Shown: positions 34,743-43,641 of the stretch, piece after piece
Numbering within the stretch: the first letter of the stretch is position 1
Layout: every line of letters starts with the position of its first letter
Source: Candidatus Gastranaerophilales bacterium
GTDB taxonomy: Bacteria; Cyanobacteriota; Vampirovibrionia; Gastranaerophilales; Gastranaerophilaceae
Length of the DNA: 64,000 bases
Direction of reading: 5' to 3'
Assembly (NCBI GenBank): GCA_947624685.1
Contig: CANQLJ010000002.1
Coordinates: 1 to 64,000 of the forward strand
The notes under the pieces: generated by a model
What the model saw: the letters and a program-made list of their open reading frames with translations, nothing else
What the model was told of the DNA's origin: nothing
The model's database searches: none
Made by a program: the position numbers and the translations under genes

Positions 34743-35636
34743 ATGAAAAAAAATTATGTTTTAGTTTGGATGATTTTTTCGCTATGTTTTTTATATGGCG
34801 CTTTTTATTGTTCTTGTTTTGCTCAAACAAGAAGCGAAAAAATATATGAAGACACAAAATATTGTTATGACAATAAAAATTCATCAAGCTGTTATAAAGA
34901 TATTTTGGATAAATATAAAGAAAACTATTCAAGATTCTATTACGCAAGAGCTTTGATGAACGAAAAATCATATTCAAAAGCAAAAGAGGAATTTGAAATT
35001 TATCTTCAAAACGAAAAAACAAATGAAACGCTTATCACTCAAGCAAAAAGCCACCTTCAAAAAATAAATAAAATTTTATCGGCAACAAAAACCGCAAAAA
35101 ACCTCGATAGCGGCGATTATTTTAATAAACTTAAAAGCTATGCAAAATGGCAAAAACCATATAACATAAAAGTTTATATTAAAGGCTACGGCCAAAAGCT
35201 TGCGATTTTAAAAAACGCTTTTTCGATATGGGATTCGAGATTATATTCTCTTGTTGATTTCAGTTATGTCGATAACGAACAAGACGCAAATATAATCTGT
35301 TTTTATGTCGATACGCCGGATGAATTGAACTATAAAACCCAAAGTGCAAACTCCGATGCCGTGGGGCTCACGACATATCAATATGACCCTAATTTTTCAG
35401 GTGTCAAAAGAATTCAAAAAGCGACAATTAAAATAAGCCTTAAATCAAACGACAGAAGAAATTTCACGGATAAAGAACTGTTATCAATAACGCTTCATGA
35501 AATAGGCCATGCCCTTGGAATCAGCGACCACAGCGACAATATGGGCGATATTATGTATTATTCCACCGACAGCTATAAAATATACACCCCTTCAAATCGA
35601 GACGTGAACACCGTTAAGAAGATTTATCGAAACTAG
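34743..35636 (+). CDS. Secreted metzincin protease, paralogue of 33549
   Basis: A signal peptide (VWMIFSLCFLYGAFYCSCFA) precedes a Cys pair (CYDNKNSSSC), a single TPR-like hairpin (FYYARALMNEKSYSKAKEEF) and a C-terminal protease domain. The zinc motif reads HEIGHALGISD (about 253-263), with Asp in the third ligand position followed by His, and DIMYY as Met-turn. It starts 12 bases after its paralogue without a Shine-Dalgarno, so it depends on the upstream transcript. The stop codon shares CTAG with the stop of the convergent gene. Confidence 0.82.
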   Translation: MKKNYVLVWMIFSLCFLYGAFYCSCFAQTRSEKIYEDTKYCYDNKNSSSCYKDILDKYKENYSRFYYARALMNEKSYSKAKEEFEIYLQNEKTNETLITQAKSHLQKINKILSATKTAKNLDSGDYFNKLKSYAKWQKPYNIKVYIKGYGQKLAILKNAFSIWDSRLYSLVDFSYVDNEQDANIICFYVDTPDELNYKTQSANSDAVGLTTYQYDPNFSGVKRIQKATIKISLKSNDRRNFTDKELLSITLHEIGHALGISDHSDNMGDIMYYSTDSYKIYTPSNRDVNTVKKIYRN

Positions 35637-37594
35637 ATATATTGTTCCGCGCGTTTTAGGGACTTATCGGCATTATTCATAATTTCATCATATTTTGTTT
35701 GAGCTTCTTTGCTTAATGTTGTCGAGGTTTTAACGGCTTCGCTTGATGGTATGTAAGTTGCGCTATCTGTTATTTCATTATTTTGATTATTGCTATTTGT
35801 ATTAGTCTTAGGCGCTTTATTTAAAGCATAATTATTGTTTTGCACAGCATTTTGATTCATTTTTTGTCTGTCGATAAATTGTTTATTAGCGGGGCTGATT
35901 GCGGATGGTTTTTGCAATTTGACGTTGCTTAGGTCTTTTCCGTCCAATAAATCCAAGATTAATTTTGGGTTTTGATTAATCAACATTGCTAATTTTGGAT
36001 TAGTTTGGAGCTGTTGAAGTGCGGAAGGGTTTTTTTGGACTTTATCCATAAATTCGCCCTGCGTTATACCAAGCTCCGGTATCATTTGATTTCTTTGGGC
36101 TTCAAGTTGTTTTTTCTTTTCTTCTTCATTTGGGTCATAGGGTTTGCCAAAAATCTTATGAATAATTGCTCTGATGGGTTTTGCAAACAAAGGAGATAAT
36201 ACCATAAGAATCATTGCAAATCTCATAAAGCCGCCAAATTTTCTCGGTAAAAAGTTTTTCCAGGTTTTTTCGTTTTGTTTTAATATGCCGTTAGTAGTTT
36301 CCCCCAGCCCCATACCAAAGAATTTGCCTATTCCTTTTAAGGGATAGCCTAATATTTTAGTAAGCAGGTTCGCATCTTTTAAATCAAGGTTTTTTAAACT
36401 TGCAAGACCGTATGTCGTTGCAAATGCCATAGGTGTTGATATTGCGATACTTCCGACTGTTCCGATGAAATCATCCGCCACAGTTGGGATTCTTTTATCC
36501 TTAGGAGCATCCAAAACGTTACCGTACAGCGACATTATGCTTGAACATAAAAATACGCCCATACCTGATTTATCGTTTACGAAGTTTGAAATTGATTCGC
36601 TCGGAATAAGAATTGATTTTTGAACCAATGAACCGATTTTTGTGTCGGCCAAGCTTCCCGCTGCAACGTTATATTTAATTAATGAATCGCCTAAGTTGCC
36701 GCGGCAGAATCTGTGTTTTCCTTTTGTAACTTTTTTAACAACGCTATCTATGAGATTAACGGGCCACCAGCTGCCGATAGGTCTTGTGAAGCCTTTTTCA
36801 ACCATATCAACTTGGGTGAAAAGTCCGGCAAAGTCATCTTCGCCTTTTTGAAGTTTCTTTAATATTTCATAGAATTTTTTATTGTCATTTTGGCAATTGA
36901 AATTTTTTCTAATTGCTTTTGAAAATTCCGAACAAAATTCCCTGTTATCATTACAAGTTTGAAGTTTTTTAACTATATTTGCCGCTTCATCACCTACAAG
37001 GGGTTTTAATTTTTTTGCGGCTTTTTCAATATCGCCTATATCATCCCCGAGACCCTTTTTTAATACATCAACGGGAGTTAAGGAAAATATGCTTACAAAG
37101 CCTCGGCCATAACCGCGGGCCATATCGGTTCTCGGTTTTGCTCTGTCTATAGTTTGAGATTTTTGTATTTTTTTACCTAATTCAAATGAGGTTAATGTCT
37201 TAACTATTTTTTCTTTTGCGCTTTTAAAAAAGCTCGACACTCCTTGATAAATTTTATTATTCAAAAGTAAATCGTCGACTTTTAATCCGGCGCTTGCCAT
37301 TTTATTTGCCGTTTTATTACCCAACAGAGCAAACCCCACGACTGTTGCAAGGGTTAGGCCAAGAGCTTTAAAAAATTTCTTGGGGTCATTAATTCCAAGG
37401 CCTTTGAGCATTCTGAAGATGAAATTTTCTTTTGCGTTATTTTCAGCTTCTTTTTTGAGCTCAAGTGCGTCTTGTTGGAGCTTTTGTTTGTCAATCGCGC
37501 CAAAATTTTGTCCTTCATTTATCCTTGTTTGGATATTTGATGAAGGAACGTTTGATAAATTTTGGTTTTTTTCAAATGAAATACTGTTTGTCAT
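35633..37594 (-). CDS. Large hypothetical multi-pass membrane protein
   Basis: I do not recognise this 653-aa protein. It starts MTNSISFEKNQ (the ISF motif at residues 5-7) and has no signal peptide. Hydrophobic segments are visible at about 75-93 (LGLTLATVVGFALLG), about 340-355, about 385-410 and about 460-480 (FMRFAMILMVLSPLFA). A Cys-containing helical region (CNDNREFC ... NFNC) lies near 215-235. The C-terminal 150 residues are Asn/Gln/Lys-rich and probably disordered. Composition matches the host, so no sign of recent transfer. Confidence 0.75.
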   Translation of the reverse strand: MTNSISFEKNQNLSNVPSSNIQTRINEGQNFGAIDKQKLQQDALELKKEAENNAKENFIFRMLKGLGINDPKKFFKALGLTLATVVGFALLGNKTANKMASAGLKVDDLLLNNKIYQGVSSFFKSAKEKIVKTLTSFELGKKIQKSQTIDRAKPRTDMARGYGRGFVSIFSLTPVDVLKKGLGDDIGDIEKAAKKLKPLVGDEAANIVKKLQTCNDNREFCSEFSKAIRKNFNCQNDNKKFYEILKKLQKGEDDFAGLFTQVDMVEKGFTRPIGSWWPVNLIDSVVKKVTKGKHRFCRGNLGDSLIKYNVAAGSLADTKIGSLVQKSILIPSESISNFVNDKSGMGVFLCSSIMSLYGNVLDAPKDKRIPTVADDFIGTVGSIAISTPMAFATTYGLASLKNLDLKDANLLTKILGYPLKGIGKFFGMGLGETTNGILKQNEKTWKNFLPRKFGGFMRFAMILMVLSPLFAKPIRAIIHKIFGKPYDPNEEEKKKQLEAQRNQMIPELGITQGEFMDKVQKNPSALQQLQTNPKLAMLINQNPKLILDLLDGKDLSNVKLQKPSAISPANKQFIDRQKMNQNAVQNNNYALNKAPKTNTNSNNQNNEITDSATYIPSSEAVKTSTTLSKEAQTKYDEIMNNADKSLKRAEQYI

Positions 37595-37656
37595 ACTAAA
37601 ATAAAAACGGTACGGAAATAAAAATTGCTATAATAAAAAAATAAAAAAATAAATTG

Positions 37657-38973
37657 TTACAAACTGTTTATTAAATTTAACAGTTCATTGAAGCTGTAGC
37701 AATCTTTTTGGATATGGATTTTCATATTTTTATTCGTTTTTTTAATGTCATTAAGCGTTTTGCCGTCAAGAAAAATTTCTTCATAATCATCTCCCGTTTT
37801 TTTGAGCATAACGGAAGGAATGACTAAATTATCAATTTTTTTATCTTTTATCGCATCAATTATGTCGCTTGCTACAATTAAGCCTGCGACATTTATATCT
37901 TTTCCGAAGAATTTATTTTCAACTTCAATCACTTCAAAATCAAGCCCGAGCACTTTATTGTTTATTTCATTTTTAAAACCTTCAAAAATTTTAGCCGCGC
38001 TTTTAGCGGTCGCTATGGTGATTTTTGAAGGATTATTTAATTTCTTTTTCATTTTTTTAAGACATTTTTTAAAGCTGTCTTTTAAAAGCCTGATTGAGCC
38101 GACGCCGTCTTCAATTTGCAAAAATTCTCCATAGTATTTTTTATCCGGCACCTCAAGCCCCGCTAATATAAAAAATTCGTCTGAAGCCATAGCGATTTGT
38201 TTTTTTATCGATTTATTAAAATCTTCCACTATTTTTATCGTTTCAAGAGCAACAAATTTATCGACTTTTTTAAATTTTTCTTTTCTGTATTTTGAAATAC
38301 CTAATGGCACAATAGCTATTGATTTTATGATTGATTTAAACTGTTTTAAATCGTCAAGCGTTCTTTTAAGTTCATCCCCGTCGTTATAATTTGGGCAAAG
38401 AACAATTTGCAAATGGAGCTTGGTTTTGATTTTTTTAAATTTTTTTAATTGCTCCATAATGTTTGCTGCATTTGGGTTTTTGAGCATTTTTGTTCTCAGA
38501 GAAGGGTTTGTGGTATGAAGCGAAACAAAAAGGGGAGAAATGTGGAATTTTTCAATCCTTTCCCAATCATCGGGCTTAAAATTAGTCAATGTGACATAAG
38601 TTCCTTGAATATAAGATAATCTCCAATCGTCATCTTTAACATATAGACTATCTCGAAGCCCTTTTGGCTGTTGGTCGACAAAACAGAAGATGCAATGATT
38701 TTGGCATCTTTTTAAATTTTCAAAAACGGCGCTAGTGAAAACAATTCCCAAGTCCTCATCAAAATCTTTTTCAATTTCATACTCTTCAAGCTCTTTATTT
38801 TGATGTTTGACTAAAAGCAAGATGTTTTCATCGTTTATAATAAAACTGTATTCAATTATATCAATGGGTTTAATATTATTAATTGAAATTATTTTGTCGC
38901 CTTTTTTGATTCCTAATTCATCCGCAATTGAATCTTTAACGACATTTTCAACCTGCATATTTATTTTTGTCAT
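37657..38973 (-). CDS. DUF512 radical-SAM-like protein with PDZ domain
   Basis: The N-terminal 60 residues form a PDZ-like domain (VVKDSIADELGIKKGDKIIS). A radical SAM-type iron-sulfur motif CQNHCIFC (Cys 90, 94, 97) follows, then FVDQQPKGLRDSLYVKDDDWRLS, which is characteristic of the DUF512 family known mainly from Cyanobacteria and Firmicutes. The C-terminus is the DUF512 domain proper. Function is unknown. It is 18 bases downstream of a PadR regulator and probably cotranscribed. At 438 aa it is complete. Confidence 0.9.
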   Translation of the reverse strand: MTKINMQVENVVKDSIADELGIKKGDKIISINNIKPIDIIEYSFIINDENILLLVKHQNKELEEYEIEKDFDEDLGIVFTSAVFENLKRCQNHCIFCFVDQQPKGLRDSLYVKDDDWRLSYIQGTYVTLTNFKPDDWERIEKFHISPLFVSLHTTNPSLRTKMLKNPNAANIMEQLKKFKKIKTKLHLQIVLCPNYNDGDELKRTLDDLKQFKSIIKSIAIVPLGISKYRKEKFKKVDKFVALETIKIVEDFNKSIKKQIAMASDEFFILAGLEVPDKKYYGEFLQIEDGVGSIRLLKDSFKKCLKKMKKKLNNPSKITIATAKSAAKIFEGFKNEINNKVLGLDFEVIEVENKFFGKDINVAGLIVASDIIDAIKDKKIDNLVIPSVMLKKTGDDYEEIFLDGKTLNDIKKTNKNMKIHIQKDCYSFNELLNLINSL

Positions 38974-38991
38974 ACTGTTTTATTTTCTTTT

Positions 38992-39483
38992 TTAAATTAT
39001 TTTTTCAAGTTCATTAATTTCATTTAACGTTATTTCAACGGTCTTTTTTTGAATCTCGTTAAGTTCGATATAATCATTGTTTAAGCCTTTTTGGAGTTTG
39101 ATTTTATAGAGTTCGAGGTTATTTTTAAGGTTATTTTTAAAATCATTCATATTTGATAAAGAAATATATTTTGAACAGCACAAAAGAAGCTTTATATCAT
39201 TTATTACTTTATAAGGGTTTTTTATTTCATAGTTTAATAATAGCTCTTCAAGGTGCTTTTTGCCTGTTTGGGTGATTGAATAGGTCTTAGATAGCATTCC
39301 GCCCTCTGTCATTTTTTCTTGATATTCAACGCATCCTATGGTTTCAAGCCTTTTTAGAGCAGGATGAAGAGTGCCTGCTGTAGTTTTAATATAAGCAAAA
39401 AATAATTCGTCGATTATTTTTTGGATGCGATAGATGGTTGCATCGTATTTTTGAAGCGTAAATAATATTAAAATTTCAATCAT
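38992..39483 (-). CDS. PadR-family transcriptional regulator
   Basis: The N-terminal winged helix shows the PadR pattern LHPALKRLETIGCVEYQE and GMLSKTYSITQTGKKHLEEL. The C-terminal helical domain (80-163) would mediate dimerisation. The ATG has no Shine-Dalgarno and lies exactly six bases after an extended -10, TGCTAAAAT. The DUF512 gene follows, so the regulator may control it and itself. Confidence 0.88.
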   Translation of the reverse strand: MIEILILFTLQKYDATIYRIQKIIDELFFAYIKTTAGTLHPALKRLETIGCVEYQEKMTEGGMLSKTYSITQTGKKHLEELLLNYEIKNPYKVINDIKLLLCCSKYISLSNMNDFKNNLKNNLELYKIKLQKGLNNDYIELNEIQKKTVEITLNEINELEKII

Positions 39484-39489
39484 AGGTCT

Positions 39490-39498
39490 ATTTTAGCA
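39490..39498 (-). promoter_or_regulatory. Extended -10 of padR, six bases before ATG
   Basis: On the minus strand: TGC, TAAAAT, six bases (AGACCT), then ATG. Leaderless transcript expected. Confidence 0.65.
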
Positions 39499-39589
39499 CA
39501 ATTTTTCGAATTTAAAAAATTTAATAAAAATAAACAAATGATAGCTTTTAAAAAATTTTTTCGTAAAATGATGTAATAAAAGGTTAAAA

Positions 39590-40315
39590 ATGGAAGTTGT
39601 AGAAGAAATTAAAATCAGCGACATTGTGAAAAACACTTCTCTAAAGCATGTCGCAATAATAATGGATGGAAACAGACGCTGGGCAAAGAAACATCTTTTG
39701 CCTTCGATGATGGGTCATAAAAAAGGCGTTGACGCTTTAAAAAAAGTCACAATGGCTTGTAATGACTTTGGAATAAAGTATTTAACTTTATACGCTTTTT
39801 CGACCGAAAATTGGAATCGAAAACAGGAAGAAGTCGATTTTTTAATGGAATTGTTGGCAACTACTCTTAAAACGGAATTAAGCGAACTTCATCAAAACAA
39901 CGTAAAGATGAACTATATAGGCGATTTTAGCGTCTTAAACGAAAATCTTCAAGAGATATTAAAAAATTCGATGGAATTAACCAAAAACAACACGGGCGTC
40001 ATTCTGACCGTCGCAATTAACTATGGCGCAAGAGATGAAATAGTCCATGCCATAAGAGATATAATAAACGATAATCTAAAAGCACAAGATATTAGCGCCG
40101 ATGTTGTTTCAAAATATCTCTATACAAAAGATATGCCCGATCCTGATTTATTAATTCGAACAAGCGGCGAAAAAAGAATCTCGAATTATCTTTTGTGGCA
40201 GATAGCATACAGCGAAATTTATATCACAAAGACTTTTTGGCCCGAATTTGACAAAGAAGAACTATCAAAAGCGATTTTAGACTTTGCCTCACGCCAAAGA
40301 AGATGGGGAAAATAG
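39590..40315 (+). CDS. uppS: Undecaprenyl diphosphate synthase
   Basis: This cis-prenyltransferase builds the C55 lipid carrier for peptidoglycan and other surface polymers. Motifs are HVAIIMDGNRRWAK (residues about 20-33, catalytic Asp), YAFSTENWNR, and DPDLLIRTSGEKRISNYLLWQ near the C-terminus. It is 241 aa, full length. AAAGG precedes the start. The next gene, rdgB, starts two bases after its stop. Confidence 0.97.
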   Translation: MEVVEEIKISDIVKNTSLKHVAIIMDGNRRWAKKHLLPSMMGHKKGVDALKKVTMACNDFGIKYLTLYAFSTENWNRKQEEVDFLMELLATTLKTELSELHQNNVKMNYIGDFSVLNENLQEILKNSMELTKNNTGVILTVAINYGARDEIVHAIRDIINDNLKAQDISADVVSKYLYTKDMPDPDLLIRTSGEKRISNYLLWQIAYSEIYITKTFWPEFDKEELSKAILDFASRQRRWGK

Positions 40316-40316
40316 A

Positions 40317-40901
40317 ATGCTTAAAATCACTCTTGCCACATCAAACAAACACAAAGTCGACGAGATTAATTTAATCGCAAAAGACTATGACATAGAATTT
40401 GTCTTGCCTGAGGGCGATTTTGACCCCGTTGAAGACGGGAGTGATTTTTTGCAAAATGCATATTGCAAAGTTAAAGAAGCGATTAAAACCGGCTCAACCA
40501 AATACTATCTAGCAGATGACTCGGGGCTTTGCGTTGATTGCTTGGATGGGGCTCCGGGGATTTATAGCGCAAGGTTTGCTTCAAATCCAAAAGAAAGAAT
40601 AGATAAATTATTAGATATTTTAAAAGATAAACCAAACAAAAAAGACAGATGTGCCCATTTTACCTGTGCAATGGTTTTATGCGACAAGAAAGGAAAAGTG
40701 GTTTTTCAAACACAGAAAAAATGCTTTGGCTATATTCTGGATAAACCCATAGGCGAAGGCGGTTTTGGCTATGACCCCATATTTTTTGTCGAGAGCGAAA
40801 AAATGTCTATGGCACAACTGTCAAAAGAACAAAAAGCGAGCGTTTCTCATCGCTCTTTAGCGTTAAATGAAGTTTTGTCGTGGCTTGTAAAAAATTATTA
40901 A
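40317..40901 (+). CDS. rdgB: dITP/XTP pyrophosphatase (RdgB/HAM1)
   Basis: It removes non-canonical purine nucleotides (dITP, XTP) from the pool. From the ATG at 40317 the family start LATSNKHKVDEI follows at once, with LADDSGLCVDCLDGAPGIYS and GGFGYDPIFF later. GGGGA lies eight bases before this ATG; a longer frame beginning inside uppS has no support. It is 194 aa and coupled to uppS. Confidence 0.96.
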   Translation: MLKITLATSNKHKVDEINLIAKDYDIEFVLPEGDFDPVEDGSDFLQNAYCKVKEAIKTGSTKYYLADDSGLCVDCLDGAPGIYSARFASNPKERIDKLLDILKDKPNKKDRCAHFTCAMVLCDKKGKVVFQTQKKCFGYILDKPIGEGGFGYDPIFFVESEKMSMAQLSKEQKASVSHRSLALNEVLSWLVKNY

Positions 40902-40977
40902 TATAATTATACGGTTATGGCAATTTTTATATTTTTTATGTTTTTTCTTAATATGTATAGAAATATGGGAGCAAATT

Positions 40978-42309
40978 ATGTCTGACGTCATATTAAGTCC
41001 GATTAATGCAAAATTAGTACAGAATAAAAATAATGTTACTACCCCGCAAGTTGCTGATGATAAACAAAACAAAACCGACAAAAAGCCGATAAACAAAAAA
41101 ATGTGCACCATTGCAGCCGCTATGGGTACTATTGCGTTAGCTGCCGTGATTATTCATAAAGTCGCAAAAGGCAAATGGGTAGAAGCTGAAATTGTTGATG
41201 AAATTGATAATTCGATAGATAAAGTTAAAAATGTTGTAAAAAAATTTATAGACTCCAAAGACGGAAGCGAAGTTACAAATGTGGTTTCTAAAAACGGCAT
41301 GATGCTATCAGGGGATAAACCATTTAGCGGCATAATGGAAGCCACATCAAAATCGGGCAAAAAGGCCAAAATTGTTTATGAAAACGGCTATATGACCCAA
41401 TCTTTTGTTGATGGAAAACTTCTTAAAAAATATAAAGCTGATAGTGTACTTGATCGTGCAGCAGATAAATTTAAGCCTGTTTCAAGAGATAAAGGTGTTG
41501 CAATTTTTAAATATGATGAAGATGGCAAAAAAATATCGGAAACCGTGCACACTTTTTATGATAACGGAAAAATAAAACATTCTTGGGAAAGTAATGAAAA
41601 AGGAATTAGCACTGTAGACTTTTTTGAAAATGTACAAGATAAAAATGCTATTAAAGCGCAAGCAAAATTTCTCAGTAAGGATTTAATTGAAGAACTCAAG
41701 GTTTATGACGAAAAAGGAAGCTTAAAATTAGAAGGCAAGTCTCTTGGTTATGGCACATTGCAAGAAACTCATTATGAAAACGGAAAAAAGATAAAAGAAA
41801 AAACGGGCTGCAAGGGTTTATTATATGATTCAAAAAATGCAGATGCAAGCGAATACAAATCAAAAGATTATGATAGTGTTAAGTATTTTGATGAAAACGG
41901 AAACATGAATGAATTATTTGATGTAGCCAATCATAAATACCAACATACATTACATTACCTATCGAAGGATGGCAAAGATTACACTATATCAAACTACGAT
42001 GCTGACTTTGCAAAAATGCTTGATGAAGTTCCCGAACGCCGCAATGAATTTTCAACTATTGATGTGGCAAGTGATGTGCTTAAAACTATGAGATTAAGGC
42101 ATGTTGATGGCGCTTATGACTTGTCAATAGAAATCCCTAAAGTAAAAGATATGCAATTAACAAAAGAAGAACTTAACGAACTTATTGAACGTCTTAAAGA
42201 AATATTGAATATCGGAAAAGACGAAAATATTCAGTTTGATTTCGATTATTTAAAAAGGCAAATTGAATCTATAGAAAAATATATGCAAAAAACTTATCCT
42301 AATATTTAA
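40978..42309 (+). CDS. Hypothetical membrane-anchored protein with MORN/YwqK-like repeats
   Basis: I do not recognise the function. Residues 1-40 are polar, followed by one membrane segment (CTIAAAMGTIALAAVIIH, about 43-60). The body holds several YwqK/MORN_2-like units built around a DGK or NGK turn, for example KIVYENGYMTQSFVDGKLLK, TFYDNGKIKHSW and THYENGKKIKEK. The C-terminal 80 residues are helical and charged. GGGAG gives a good ribosome site. The repeats are shared in style with the middle of the 10537 protein. Confidence 0.75.
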   Translation: MSDVILSPINAKLVQNKNNVTTPQVADDKQNKTDKKPINKKMCTIAAAMGTIALAAVIIHKVAKGKWVEAEIVDEIDNSIDKVKNVVKKFIDSKDGSEVTNVVSKNGMMLSGDKPFSGIMEATSKSGKKAKIVYENGYMTQSFVDGKLLKKYKADSVLDRAADKFKPVSRDKGVAIFKYDEDGKKISETVHTFYDNGKIKHSWESNEKGISTVDFFENVQDKNAIKAQAKFLSKDLIEELKVYDEKGSLKLEGKSLGYGTLQETHYENGKKIKEKTGCKGLLYDSKNADASEYKSKDYDSVKYFDENGNMNELFDVANHKYQHTLHYLSKDGKDYTISNYDADFAKMLDEVPERRNEFSTIDVASDVLKTMRLRHVDGAYDLSIEIPKVKDMQLTKEELNELIERLKEILNIGKDENIQFDFDYLKRQIESIEKYMQKTYPNI

Positions 42310-42324
42310 GCAAAATATTTTCCA

Positions 42325-42333
42325 TGGTAAAAT
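42325..42333 (+). promoter_or_regulatory. Extended -10 of the transporter gene, six bases before ATG
   Basis: TGG, TAAAAT, then six T residues and the ATG at 42340. No Shine-Dalgarno. It lies in the 30-base gap after the preceding gene. Confidence 0.65.
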
Positions 42334-42339
42334 TTTTTT

Positions 42340-43641
42340 ATGGAATTTAATGCTGCAATAGTTTCAATATTGGTCTTATGTATTTTGTGCTTATTTAAAA
42401 TAAACGTCTTAATTGCGCTTATGATAAGTTCAATTGTGGCGGGGCTTTGTGCTAAAATACCCATACATAAAATTATGGATTTATTTATCTCGGGCATGGG
42501 ACAAAATTCCGAAACGGCACTAAGCTACATTTTACTTGGGACACTGGCTGCCGCCATTTGTCACACGGGGTTAGCTAAAATTATGTCGATTAAAATTGCG
42601 CAATTTATAAAAAACAACAGATACGCGCTCATTTTTATTATCGTTGTAATTTCAATAATGTCTCAAAACTTAATCCCTGTTCATATAGCTTTTATTCCTA
42701 TATTAATTCCGCCTTTGATTTCTCTTATGAACAAATTACAAATAGATAGAAGATTAATCGCGTGTTCTTTGGCTTTTGGGTTAAAAGCGCCTTATATATC
42801 TTTGCCTTTGGGTTTTGGGTTAATTTTTCAGGGACTTGTTGCCGATAACTTAACTCAAAACGGGGTTATGGTTCAAAAAAGCGAAGTTTGGCACTATAGC
42901 TTCTTTCTTGGGGTTTTTATGTTCATAGCACTTTTAATTGCAATATTTATAAGCTATCGAAAACCAAGAATTTATAATGATTCAAATGCTGTTCAATATG
43001 AAGGTGATGATAACGTAAAATTTGAAAAAAAACACTATATAACCCTTTTGGGTGCAATTATCACTCTTTTAATCCAGATATTAACTTCATCTCTGCCTTT
43101 AGGAGCACTTATGGGGTTATGCGTCATATTTGGCTTTAGAGCAATATCACATAAAAATATGGATATATTAATTAATGAAGGAGTAGGGTTAATGGGTTTT
43201 ATCGCCTTTGTGATGCTTGTTTGCGCGGGCTTTGGGGCGGTTTTAAAAGAGACGGATTCCATTAATTCGATAATAAATTTTGTGATACCTTTTATAGAAC
43301 ACTCTAAAATCCTTGCTGCGGTGATGATTCTTGCTATCGGGCTTTTTATCACCATAGGAATAGGTTCATCCTTTGGGACAATTCCGATTTTGGCCGTATT
43401 ATTTACTCCACTATGTCTAAAACTCGGGTTTTCAACCCCATCAATTATTGTTCTAATCTGTGCGGCAGCAGCATTGGGCGATGCGGGTTCTCCCGCCTCT
43501 GAGACAACATTAGGGCCGACATCGGGTTTAAATGTTGATAATCAGCATGATCATATAAAAGACACCTGTATCCCGACGTTTTTACATTTTAATATTGCGC
43601 TAATTATAGGGGCAATTGTACTTGTGATGATTTTTCAATAA
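42340..43641 (+). CDS. Na+/H+ antiporter-family membrane transporter (YuiF-like)
   Basis: The 433-aa protein has about 11-12 hydrophobic segments. The motifs GLKAPYISLPLGFGLIFQG in the first half and the repeated LGDAGSPASETTLGPTSGLN near the C-terminus are those of the putative Na+/H+ antiporter family that includes B. subtilis YuiF, a group now also linked to amino-acid uptake. Substrate is therefore uncertain. The 3' end overlaps the convergent HMGL-like gene by 38 bases. Confidence 0.85.
   Translation: MEFNAAIVSILVLCILCLFKINVLIALMISSIVAGLCAKIPIHKIMDLFISGMGQNSETALSYILLGTLAAAICHTGLAKIMSIKIAQFIKNNRYALIFIIVVISIMSQNLIPVHIAFIPILIPPLISLMNKLQIDRRLIACSLAFGLKAPYISLPLGFGLIFQGLVADNLTQNGVMVQKSEVWHYSFFLGVFMFIALLIAIFISYRKPRIYNDSNAVQYEGDDNVKFEKKHYITLLGAIITLLIQILTSSLPLGALMGLCVIFGFRAISHKNMDILINEGVGLMGFIAFVMLVCAGFGAVLKETDSINSIINFVIPFIEHSKILAAVMILAIGLFITIGIGSSFGTIPILAVLFTPLCLKLGFSTPSIIVLICAAAALGDAGSPASETTLGPTSGLNVDNQHDHIKDTCIPTFLHFNIALIIGAIVLVMIFQ

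Noticed and set aside
40284..40316. Upstream extension of rdgB overlapping uppS
   Set aside because: The family-conserved N-terminus begins at the ATG at 40317, which has a GGGGA ribosome site.
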